From Dendrolimus kikuchii (Eukaryota > Arthropoda > Insecta > Lepidoptera > Lasiocampidae): 64,000 nucleotides of DNA. Under the pieces are notes generated by a model. The model did not search any database and was not told where the DNA came from. It saw only the letters and a list, made by a program, of their open reading frames with translations. Of the stretch, positions 10,501-18,317 are shown one piece after another (the first letter of the stretch is position 1; every line of letters starts with the position of its first letter). The position numbers were made by a program, and so were the translations under genes. The DNA lies in assembly GCA_019925095.2 (NCBI GenBank), contig CM034411.1:283001-347000 (forward strand), in the 5' to 3' direction.

Positions 10501-13185
10501 CGGGCGTATCACTCAATCACGCAAAACCACTACATGGACGACTGGGTTCAAAGCTTCGAAACGGAAACGGAAGCGGCCAAGGCGATAGCGGAAGTACAAG
10601 AAGTGCACAGGAAGGCCGGCTTTCAGCTCGCGGGATGGGATACGAATCGCGAGCGCCTTATGGAAAATATCCCGGATGAAGAGAGAGCCAGACAGCCCAA
10701 AGAGCTCGGTGCTAGCGCGCATCCCTACGGGAAGACATTGGGTGTGTTATGGATGCCGGAAACGGATGAACTCGCGTTTAATACCGCTATGCCAAGAGTT
10801 CCACACAGCATAAAATGCGGCACGCAAACACCCACCAAGAGAGAGGCCCTGGGCATGGTCATGTCACTTTTCGACCCATTAGGCTTACTCAGCCCGTACA
10901 CTATAAGGGCGAAGATAGTGCTACAAAGACTCTGGAGGCTTAAGCTAGGCTGGGATGAACCCTTGCCAACGGAAGAGGCAAGTGAATTCGAAGAATGGAT
11001 CCGTGACTTAAACTCTATAAAAGAGTTAAGATTACCGCGGTGCTATGGAGGGGATAGAGACGTCGTAAACATGCAATTACACGTCTTTACGGACGCCAGC
11101 GAACAGGCCTACGCAGCAGCGGCTTACTGGCGCTTTGAGCAGCGCAACGGGAACGTCGGCGTCACTTTAATCGCGGGAAAAGCGAAAGTGGCCCCGATGA
11201 AGGCGCAAAGCATCCCGCGGATGGAGCTACAAGCCGCGCTAATAGGAGCCAGGTTAGCGGCGGAAATAAAAAAGGAACATAGTTTCAAGCGTTATGACGT
11301 CATCTTTTGGAGCGACTCGAAGACCGTTCTTCACTGGATAAGAAACGACTCGGTACGATATACCCCATACGTTGCACACAGACTGAGCGAAATCGGCGAA
11401 ATAACCGAGTCTGAGCAATGGCGATGGGTGCCGACAAGTTACAACGTCGCCGACGACGCAACCAGGATTAACGTCTCGAGTATGAAAACGGACGACCGCT
11501 GGTTTAAAGGCCCGGAATTTCTCCATGGACCCCCGACGAATTGGCCGAAAGAAGAACCGACGGAAACCGAAGATGACGAGGTCGTGGTAACTTACACGAC
11601 CGATGAAAAGCCACTCATTGACGTCACAAGATTTTCGTCATACGGAAAATTGCTACGAGCGACCGCCTACGCGCTCGCCTTTATCGACAAGTGCAGACGA
11701 AGGACTCGCACTATGGAAACGCGACACATAGAGAGAGCTGAACGTTTACTCATTCGTCAAGCGCAACAGGAAAGCTTCCCGAAGGATTACGAGCGTTTGA
11801 AGAAAGGAGAACGCGTGTCACGTGACAGCCGGCTTTATAAGCTCGACCCCGAATACGGGGGGGACGGGGTAATAAAGCTAAACGGCAGGATCAATGCGGT
11901 CACCCTGCGCGAGCTTACCGGCAACCCACCGATCTTAGACGGGTCACATCACCTCACTCGGCTGATTATAAGAGGTGAACATGAACAGCATCATCACATA
12001 GGGAGAGAACATGTCGTAAACAACGTCCGGCAAAAATACTGGGTGCTACGAGTGCGACCTACGGTGCGAAACATCCTGCGGCAATGTACGGTCTGTCGTT
12101 TGAAGAAGACTGCGCCGACAGTACCGGTGAAAGGAAACCTGCCAAAGGACCGTCTAGCTGCCTACGCACGGCCTTTTACCAATTGCGGAATTGACTGTTT
12201 TGGCCCCATATGGGTGACCATAGGACGTCGCAAAGAAAAACGATGGGGAATGCTGTTTACATGTATGGTGACTCGTGCCATTCATATGGAACTTATAGCA
12301 AGCCTTAGCACAGACTCTGCTATCATGGCCCTAAGAAGGATGGGAGCACGACGCGGCTGGCCTCAAGTGATATGGTCTGATAATGCAACGAATTTCCATG
12401 GAGCGGACACAGAGTTACTAACGGCGTACGCGAGATGGAAGGAAGAGATGCCAGATCACGTAAAAGGGAGACACTTAGCGTGGCGTTTCATCGATCCCGG
12501 CGCACCAAACCAGGGGGGAGCTTGGGAACGGTTAATTCGGTCGGTGAAGACGGCACTCCACGCAACATTGGCGGAACAAGCTCCCAGAGAAGAAACACTT
12601 ACGACTGTCATCACGGAAATAGAACATACCGTAAACTCGCGCCCGCTAACTCACGTGTCGGTGAGCCCTGAAGACGACGAAGCGCTCACCCCGAACCACT
12701 TTCTAATCGGGTCGGCGACGGGCTTGCCAATCACGGGAACGAACGAGTTAGCAGACAGGAAGACATGGATCGCCACTCAAGCTTTAGCGGACATGTTCTG
12801 GACTCGTTGGCTACGCGAGTACTTACCTACATTGGCACCGAGGGACGACGTAAGACGACGTGAGGAAAGCATACGTGTTGGAGACGTCGTTATCATTGCG
12901 GACGGTCTGTTGCCACGTAACGTATGGCCCCGGGGTCAAATCGAGCGCACTTATCGCGGACCGGACAACATAATACGGAGCGCGGACGTGCGAACGCGGG
13001 GAGGCATCTTCAGGAGACCAGTAAGGAGGCTCATCGTCCTGACGAGAAGAGATGGCTTCGAGGATCTGCGCCGGGGGGAGGATGTTGCGGACAGAGAGCA
13101 CCCCCCTGACCCGCCCGCCGGAGCACATCTACACTCCGCGCCCCGCATACCGCCGACGCCCATAGCTAGCGCGATTAGCAACTAG
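7525..13185 (+). CDS. gag-pol: BEL/Pao gag-pol polyprotein, copy 1 (1886 aa)
   Basis: Polyprotein for reverse transcription and integration of a BEL/Pao element. Visible in order: basic N-terminus with a coiled-coil-like stretch (residues about 85-120); gag core beginning near ELPTFSGAPGEW (about 242); cysteine knuckles from about 455 (CYCCGAEHQTTQC, then CFLCLLSKHRRFRC); aspartic protease with LLDEGS (about 585), the DUF1758 form in which DEG replaces the usual DSG/DTG; RT with TADIRDMF (about 924) and the catalytic YMDD (about 1003); RNase H with FTDASE (about 1189), MELQAA and WSDSK; integrase HHCC (about 1480-1525), then D in GIDCFGP, D in WSDNATNF (about 1618) and E in GGAWERL (about 1667), a D,D,E set with 48 residues between the last two. 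It differs from copies 2 and 3 at two residues: Ile1365 (Val) and Val1459 (Ala). No stop or frameshift. The final 8 codons lie in the LTR. Confidence 0.95.
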   Translation: MPNTRSKTAEDRVQRAYQEPPASPSVHISASASAPNVSRPASPGMQQTTTAQVHTAIRTERQSRSPSVRSHRSQLSAATLVRQVELEAEEQIAAIRREELRLQVSLIKKRVAANIAALKEQTDGNSVCEDDGVETERNITEWLKNTRIRGESPSAGDRTEPGTRGAGPRPPLDAAGRAREEYPMARDRSAETNDQTARVTFRTPRNARSPTPTRSRDRGIDRLADVLERMTRNRPTPRQCQELPTFSGAPGEWLPFKAAMRESTSLHGFSPAENLGRLRTCLKGEARECVTALLYTAVDPAIIMKTLERCYGRPEIIISRALEDIKKLPRSGSSASELNSLATKLQNIVTVISCVDNKGYLLNPMLTRQVVEKLSPHLRTKWCDFADEFSSRDEPEIMTLSKFLTGEADRAMKYSFMTSSLPTTSVNVTKENKVKPPRMNERRRVYATTEAKIVCYCCGAEHQTTQCGKLASMSLPARWEWAKETRICFLCLLSKHRRFRCKARKCGVNECREPHHALLHQRRETGAVSGPIDRAESVSQPADREESVMTASAHNSNTERRVLLKVCPITVKGLNGKEVSTYALLDEGSTITLVDEEIAGMLGADGPRRPLNIHGITSSQREAESRMVSVAVRGRAQPHYHPIKARTVKKLALGTHSVKSEVIRQLHHLKTLHIDDVCFMNAKPRVLIGADNWHLIVTRKLLAGKKSQPAASLTLLGWTIHGSAPRGLVTQGNDTVLHVRTWQDKEPREKDELFEIVKSHFDIDALGISNKVKPVAEEQRALKIFSETVKRENGRFEVGLPWRNDDVTMPPSYDMAVRRLRGIERKMDKSPQFKQAYTAQVNRLLAKGYAEPCERSHEGNQRMWYMPHFAVTNPNKPDKVRLVFDAAARSNGVCMNDALLDGPDLLRALYGILFRFREGKIAVTADIRDMFLQVKIRKEDRAAQHFLWRGDDRHNPPRRYVMTSMIFGARSSPFLAHSVRDRNASDHKETYPRAYHSITQNHYMDDWVQSFETETEAAKAIAEVQEVHRKAGFQLAGWDTNRERLMENIPDEERARQPKELGASAHPYGKTLGVLWMPETDELAFNTAMPRVPHSIKCGTQTPTKREALGMVMSLFDPLGLLSPYTIRAKIVLQRLWRLKLGWDEPLPTEEASEFEEWIRDLNSIKELRLPRCYGGDRDVVNMQLHVFTDASEQAYAAAAYWRFEQRNGNVGVTLIAGKAKVAPMKAQSIPRMELQAALIGARLAAEIKKEHSFKRYDVIFWSDSKTVLHWIRNDSVRYTPYVAHRLSEIGEITESEQWRWVPTSYNVADDATRINVSSMKTDDRWFKGPEFLHGPPTNWPKEEPTETEDDEVVVTYTTDEKPLIDVTRFSSYGKLLRATAYALAFIDKCRRRTRTMETRHIERAERLLIRQAQQESFPKDYERLKKGERVSRDSRLYKLDPEYGGDGVIKLNGRINAVTLRELTGNPPILDGSHHLTRLIIRGEHEQHHHIGREHVVNNVRQKYWVLRVRPTVRNILRQCTVCRLKKTAPTVPVKGNLPKDRLAAYARPFTNCGIDCFGPIWVTIGRRKEKRWGMLFTCMVTRAIHMELIASLSTDSAIMALRRMGARRGWPQVIWSDNATNFHGADTELLTAYARWKEEMPDHVKGRHLAWRFIDPGAPNQGGAWERLIRSVKTALHATLAEQAPREETLTTVITEIEHTVNSRPLTHVSVSPEDDEALTPNHFLIGSATGLPITGTNELADRKTWIATQALADMFWTRWLREYLPTLAPRDDVRRREESIRVGDVVIIADGLLPRNVWPRGQIERTYRGPDNIIRSADVRTRGGIFRRPVRRLIVLTRRDGFEDLRRGEDVADREHPPDPPAGAHLHSAPRIPPTPIASAISN

Positions 13186-13400
13186 GCGTCGGACGGAATG
13201 CGGGTATAGGAGGCCGAAAAAACTGAAAATGACCTACTGCTGATACTACTACTACATCAAGAAAAATTATCAATTCAGCCACTCAGCTATATTGTACTCG
13301 ACTCTCTTTGTTATACTCTTTAAATGTACATTTATAAATAATAATCATACAGTCCATTATTACGTCGAATTTTCATTTACAACCCGAGGTGCAACTGCCA
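13161..13400 (+). repeat. 3' LTR of BEL copy 1
   Basis: Identical by eye to 6777-7016. The gag-pol stop codon (13183-13185) lies 23 bp inside it. Confidence 0.88.
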
Positions 13401-13401
13401 C

Positions 13402-13425
13402 TATTCCCCAAATTCACTCTTCTTT
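13402..13425 (-). repeat. Sliver of the RTE-like LINE at the BEL copy 1 right edge
   Basis: The bases TATTCCCCAAATTCACTC and onward match, on the minus strand, the 5' part of the RTE-like fragment at 56133-56160. The LINE is not present on the other side of BEL copy 1. Confidence 0.6.
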
Positions 13426-13744
13426 CTATATCAGCAGTGTACCTTCCTTACTATGATTATTATTTATGTATATATCAATATATTTATATTTGTTGTCGTA
13501 TTTCTATGTCTATTATACTTGCCATTTCAAAATTTTATATATATAATTTTATTTTTATTCTAGTTATATTACAAAACCCACGTTACACAATTTTTCTCCA
13601 ATCCATCCTAAGGTTGTCTGGAAGAAATTGCTTTTAGTGATAAGACCGCCTGTTGTCTTCTATACTTAAACTTCTTGAATTTTATCTTAATGTTATGCAA
13701 TAAAGTATATTCTATTCTATTCTAGGTTGCTGAAATAATAAAAC
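13426..13744 (+). repeat. AT-rich sequence ending in a LINE 3'-end module
   Basis: 13426-13602 is AT-rich with nothing recognisable. From about 13603 the block GGTTGTCTGGAAGAAATTGC...GATAAGACCGCCTGTTG, ending CAATAAAGTATATTC(TATTC)n, matches 27470-27595 and, inverted, 50447-50500. It looks like the 3' end of a LINE with a polyadenylation signal and a simple-repeat tail; the parent element is not identified. Confidence 0.5.
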
Positions 13745-13968
13745 AAAACAACCGACAGCTAGGTGGTAGGATTTGCCCGACTGGATGGCTACCGCCCCTG
13801 GTCTACAGTATGTCGCCATAACAACCTTGAGTTGTGTTCCGGCATTAGTGGCCAGGTTCCAGTCTCCCTTAACAGAGCAGCAGCGCATTTGTAGCACCTT
13901 TGCTGTTGCAAATGTCCATAGGCTACGGTGACCTCTTTCCATTTTTATGCATAATAAAAAAAAAAAAT
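13745..13968 (-). mobile_element. SINE-like module (family T)
   Basis: In this orientation it reads CAGCTAGGTGGTAGG...GTTGTGTTCCGGCATTAGTGG...ATAATAAAAAAAAAAAA. It lacks the 5' CCGTGCAGGAACGG portion. The A-tract closes the element, so the functional strand is plus here in the sense of the A-tail; I keep the label by comparison with copy 6245. Confidence 0.6.
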
Positions 13969-13971
13969 AGC

Positions 13972-14082
13972 TTTCTGCACTCCTTCTCTATATAAACTAT
14001 ATGTGTGCGAAATTTCATATTCCTCCGTCCGCACAATTTTCGTAAAAAGGGGTGCAAAGTTTTTACTTCACGTATTAATATA
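13972..14082 (+). repeat. Repeat family Z, partial
   Basis: Contains CTATATAAACTATA, GTGTGCGAAATTTCATA, CCTCCGTCCGC and AAGTTTTTACTTCACG. Longer copies at 47405-47695 (+), 38255-38545 (-) and 51723-52226 (-) define the family. No coding capacity; class unknown. Confidence 0.55.
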
Positions 14083-14545
14083 ATGATTATAGCATACCCA
14101 CTTCATGACATATATATCCTTCATTAACTTGAGCAGAGCCGCGGGCAAAAATTACTAATTTTGTCTTCTGTAGAGTGTTTGGATTGTATAATTTTGATTT
14201 TATTACTGTGAAAATTAGTAAGACAATTTCTATGAGACTAACTTAGTGGAGCGAAGATTTGAACAGCGTCGCTGCGCACCGGGTCGCAATATATTATCAC
14301 AATTAATCTGGATTACCCGGACTTCGGGACGACCTGCGCTTAAAAGGTAACCGACTCCAGGAAAAATGCAAAAGTATTTACTTCTCAGGATTCCGTTTTT
14401 ATTTTTGGTACAAAGAAATACTTATTATACGAGAATACAATTTTCAGAATTTCTGTTCTGTCTGTGAGAGAGCATCACGTGAAAACTAATGAACAGATTT
14501 AAATGAAACTCGACACAAACCTAACTTATATCCCGTGTCAACACT

Positions 14546-14549
<4 letters not shown>
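14083..14549. other. No feature seen
   Basis: AT-rich intergenic-type sequence. Nothing coding or repeated that I can support. Confidence 0.5.

Positions 14550-14588
<39 letters not shown>
14550..14588. repeat. (AT)n microsatellite
   Basis: About 19 TA units directly abutting the RTE-like tail that starts at 14589. Confidence 0.9.
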
Positions 14589-14795
<207 letters not shown>

Positions 14796-14799
14796 TAAT

Positions 14800-15172
14800 A
14801 CCGTTCGTAACACCGAAGTAAGAAAGAGAGTTGGTCTGAAAGAGAGTGTCGGGGTGAAGGTAAGGAAAGGAATGCTCCGGTGGTTCGGGCATGTGGAAAG
14901 AATGCATGATGAAAGAATGACTAAACAGATATACAATGCAAAAGTGGATGGATGCAGAAGTCGTGGAAGGCCACGACACACCTTCCATGATCAAATTGAT
15001 CGTGTACTAGCAGAAGGTGATGTCAGGAGCCTTAAGAACATACGAGCGTGCATGACTAGAGTTATGAATGTCAAAGAAGCAAGTGAGGTGTGTAAGAATG
15101 GGCCTAAATGGCGCTCTGTTGTTCGTGCCTACCCCGCAAGGGAACTGGCGTGAAGTTATGTATGTATGTATA
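14800..15172 (+). pseudogene. RTE-like LINE C-terminal fragment
   Basis: Reads [18 protein letters not shown], then [34 protein letters not shown] and the AYPARELA end, followed by (TATG)n and (TA)n. Frame open throughout. 5' truncated in the middle of the post-RT region. It shares with the copy at 14589 the variant 'GAATGGGCCTAAATGG', so the two probably come from a single duplication. Confidence 0.8.
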
Positions 15173-15294
15173 TATATATAGACTTTTATTCCGATAACAC
15201 ATGTCGTTTCCGTGGGATTGAACAATATAAAATAATAAAAACACATCGCTCTCAATACAACGTGAAATAATTTTCACTGGCACGTGTAAGTCTC

Positions 15295-15862
15295 AGTATT
15301 CCTTTTTAACCGATTTAAAAAAAAGAGGAGGTTCTCAATTCGTCGGAATCTTTTTTTGTTTTGTTTTGTTTTTATGTATGTTCACCGATTACTCCGAGAT
15401 TTATAATCCGATTTACGTGATTCTTTTTTTTTCGATGCGGAATAACTGCCATTTGGTCCCCTACAAATTTAACATACTTTGGCCCAGTAGTTTTCATTTT
15501 ACGAACATTTTTTTGTTCCCGTTTCTTGGGACCTATATTTTTTAAGGAGCGCGGCACCTTTCGTAGGTCTACCCATACATAGCTAGACACTAAAACGTAA
15601 CAAAAAAATAAAAAAAACTTCGTTTAAAAAAACCGACTTCAAAAACTAAAAAGTATAAAATAACTTATTTCTAAAGCTATTACTATTAATATATATTATC
15701 TAAAACATCTTAAAGTTGGTGCTTAGTAATTTTCAAAATATAATCATTTTTATGTTTTACTTTGCATCGACTTCAAGATGTTTTAGATAATATATATTAA
15801 TAATAATAGTTTTAGAAATAAGTTATTTTATACTTTTTAGTTTTTGAAGTCGGTTTTTTTTA
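15295..15862 (-). mobile_element. Composite fold-back element (family BM), uninterrupted copy
   Basis: The right part is a palindrome with arms of about 93 bp (15625-15717 and 15768-15860; first bases AAACCGACTTCAAAAACT) around a 50-bp loop. The left part (15295-15612) contains ATTTGGTCCCC, CGTTTCTTGGGACC and GTAGGTCTACCCATACATAG. The same two parts lie in reverse orientation at 58594-59450, where another element has inserted between them. No ORF; a MITE or fold-back DNA transposon is likely. Confidence 0.7.
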
Positions 15863-16284
15863 TAGTCTTATGCCCCTGCTCCACCTGCCTTCGTGTTTAG
15901 TAACTGTAACCAAATACGGCTTAGCAATTAGTTACATGTATGAGTTATCTATTAATGTTTAACGTTGTTAACTATGTTAATGACGTTATTAAACCCTTAG
16001 CTACATCTACGTGACACAGTTCTAACGCTAGTATTATACCAGGTGTAGCAGGGCATTAAGGTATTATGGGTAGATTGCAATATAACTAAGTTAAGATGGT
16101 TTATTGTATTACTTTTATTACAAACTCTTGCGTATTTTTATTTTAAATTTATTCTGATAGATAAGAGAATGACCTTATTGTTTATTAGTTACGAAATATA
16201 AATGTATTTTCACCATCGTTGTCCAGCGTTATTTTTCAGTATTACATTTAAATTGATACAATCCCTAACAACTTTATAATATTG
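15863..16284. other. No feature seen
   Basis: No credible gene or repeat boundary. Confidence 0.45.
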
Positions 16285-16400
16285 TTACAATTTGGGCCAC
16301 CTGCATACCTATAGACAAAACACATTTACTACCTGCCGGCGTTTGAGCTAATAACATTGAAACTATTTATGACCGTCTTCTTTTGTTTACTTTGTGTTTC
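16285..16400 (+). mobile_element. LTR family S fragment
   Basis: TTACAATTTGGGCCACCTGCA...GTCTTCTTTTGTTTACTTTGTG matches 40141-40260 closely and the left third of 276-690 more loosely. Confidence 0.65.
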
Positions 16401-16850
16401 TTACCACGTTTAGTTGTAGTTTTATATTATATTTGCTTAAAATATACCACGATCCTGGTTACCACACGCTCGGTTTTCCAACTCAATTATTTGTTTATAC
16501 ATTTATGGAATTTCATTTTCATGTCTATCAGAAACTTTCGTATTATAAATAAAACTTGTATTTTAATCCAATTCATATTCATAAACAACAGTAGGTCAAG
16601 TTCAAGGTCAATCTTTGGCATTTGACTTTTGACGTTTGACAAGTGCTACCTTATGAAAAACATAGCAACAACATTCTTTTGATCTACGCTATGTTTTCCA
16701 TTCATGTTTAAATCATAATTTCTAATCGTAAAATAAATTATATATAAATATCTATTTCAATTTTCTTATTTATTTAATTAAATTTAATTTATCAATTACA
16801 TAATGATCTACTTTTGTTATTGTTATTCAATGCCTATATGCCCGTGTTAG
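16401..16850. other. No feature seen
   Basis: AT-rich; no gene or repeat that I can define. Confidence 0.45.
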
Positions 16851-16872
16851 CCAGGACGTAAGGACCCGACTA

Positions 16873-16910
16873 ACCAATGAGAGATGGGTATAAAACTCGC
16901 TCTCATTGGT
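16873..16910 (+). promoter_or_regulatory. Symmetrical CCAAT-TATA-ATTGG promoter-like motif
   Basis: An 11-bp inverted repeat (ACCAATGAGAG at 16873-16883 and CTCTCATTGGT at 16900-16910) flanks a TATAAAA at 16889-16895. This puts one CCAAT box on each strand around a TATA box. Downstream, TTCAAA at about 16917 and TCAGTT at 16950 are possible start sites. No ORF or known element follows closely. It could be part of an unrecognised LTR or a host promoter; function is inferred only from the motif. Confidence 0.4.
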
Positions 16911-17094
16911 GGGACTTCAAAAATGTAAAAAGAGACACGGTTTTTGAATTCAGTTAAGAGAGACCATTTTGTACGACAAAAAGATATTTACAAAGGTGAA
17001 AATAAAAAGTCAGTTTAAGAGTGAAGTTATATTTATTCAAGACCCTTACATCACAATTATAATATCATAGCATACTCTACGTTCAAGCAAAGAA

Positions 17095-17128
17095 ACAAAC
17101 TCTTCAGCTTTATATTAGTATATATATA
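17095..17128 (-). repeat. Helitron H1 5' end sliver
   Basis: AAACAAACTCTTCAGCTTTATATTAGTATA is the complement of the H1 5' terminus; the rest is absent. Confidence 0.5.
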
Positions 17129-17266
17129 TATCTTTTGCCTGCGATATATAAAAGCAAGTTTTATGTACTTAAGTAAAATACAGCTACTTCCTAGTACTAA
17201 CATTTTAAAGTCGGAATTTAGTAAGTATATCAAGAGTAGATAGCAACCTAGCACTCCAACCGAAAG

Positions 17267-17312
17267 CTAATGTGGAAATAATAGTTGAATCCAACTATTA
17301 TTTCCACATTAG
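17267..17312. other. Perfect 21-bp-stem hairpin with 4-nt loop
   Basis: Bases 17267-17287 and 17292-17312 are exact reverse complements, separated by AATC. The arm starts CTAATGTGGAAATAATAG. No mismatch or bulge, which makes a microRNA precursor less likely and a recent snap-back duplication more likely. Confidence 0.7.
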
Positions 17313-17399
17313 AATACTTAAGGAATGTATTTAAGGCTCGTAGCAACGGTACTCAATTTTGGCACGTACATAGAGTCTTTAGCGGAAGTGGAGGAACCG

Positions 17400-17620
17400 T
17401 GCAGGAACGGAGAAAGAATACAATTTCCTGCGGCCGGGCGGGCTGTCGTAAGAGGCGACAAAACAAAACACAGCCAGGTGGTAGGGCATTTGCCCGACTG
17501 GATGGCTACCAGCCCTGGTCTAAAGTATGTCGCCATAACAACCTTGAGTTGTGTTCCGACATCAGTGATCAGGTTTCAGTCTCCCTTAAGAGAGCAGCAG
17601 AGCATTTGTAGCACCTTAGC
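17400..17620 (-). mobile_element. SINE-like module (family T)
   Basis: Begins with the family's defined end CCGTGCAGGAACGGAG, then GTCGTAAGAGGCGACAAAAC, and stops near GTAGCACCTTAGCAGCAAAAAAA, losing the last 70 bp. Labelled by the same convention as the other copies that show CCGTGCAGG on the plus strand. Confidence 0.7.
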
Positions 17621-17960
17621 AGCAAAAAAACAGAGCGAAAAATAACAGCCCATTATTGTCAAACTGCTGGGCTTGGACTTTCAATTTCTGAAGACCCGCC
17701 GCGTCTGTCTAAAATGTCAAAAATATTATTATATTATCGACCTGGACACCCTGTTAGGTTTATCGAGGTATGCCAACTGAATTAGAAACTTCTTTAGCGC
17801 TAATTGCTTATTATACCACGTATTAAGGCCTTTCATAGTTCAAGGATTAATGTTTAGTTCATAATATAGGTTTAATTCGATTAATTCATGTTATTAATTA
17901 GTGTAGTCGGGATTTCAAGGGTATTAGTGTATGTATACATTTATAATAATATAATAATAA
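17621..17960. other. No feature seen
   Basis: No gene or repeat that I can support. Confidence 0.45.
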
Positions 17961-18079
17961 TAATCACGTCAGAAGTAGCTTCGGTGTACCTCCAGCCCAC
18001 CTCTCTACACCCCTTAGCCACTCACTAACATGTTTTTTTATTTTTTTTATTATAATATATATCTCTACGGACTCGAGTG
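17961..18079 (-). repeat. Repeat related to 57540-57800 at the left edge of BEL copy 2
   Basis: AGAAGTAGCTTCGGTG...AGCCCACCTCTC is the complement of 57545-57590. TCTCTACGGACTCGA just before the BEL LTR matches family X at about 57780. The BEL copy cuts the repeat. Confidence 0.5.
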
Positions 18080-18317
18080 TGGCAGTTGCACCTCGGGTTG
18101 TAAATGAAAATTCGACGTAATAATGGACTGTATGATTATTATTTATAAATACATTATACATTTAAAAAGTATAACAAAGAGAGTACAATATAGCTGAGTG
18201 GCTGAATTGATAATTTTTCTTGAAGTGGTAGTATCAGCAGTATGTTCATTTTTAGTTTTTTCGGCCTCCTATACCCGCATTCCGTCCGACGCCTAGTTGC
18301 TAATCGCGCTAGCTATG
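18080..18317 (-). repeat. 3' LTR of BEL copy 2
   Basis: 238 bp. Carries a variant U3/R segment (GAACATACTGCTGATACTACCACTTC on the minus strand, and an ATACATTATACA insertion) not found in copy 1. The gag-pol stop lies inside it at 18293-18295. Confidence 0.85.

Larger units (their letters stand above)
6777..13400 (+). mobile_element. BEL/Pao LTR retrotransposon, copy 1 (intact)
   Basis: A complete element: identical 240-bp LTRs, a 508-bp leader, and one 1886-codon gag-pol ORF that ends inside the 3' LTR. Domain order (gag with zinc knuckles, DUF1758-type aspartic protease, Pao-type RT, RNase H, integrase) defines BEL/Pao. There is no env-like ORF. Identical LTRs suggest a recent copy. The flanks differ: LTR S on the left and an RTE-like sliver on the right, with no 5-bp target duplication. 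The identity of the LTRs extends 6 bp further left (GACGCC at 6771-6776). Confidence 0.93.
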
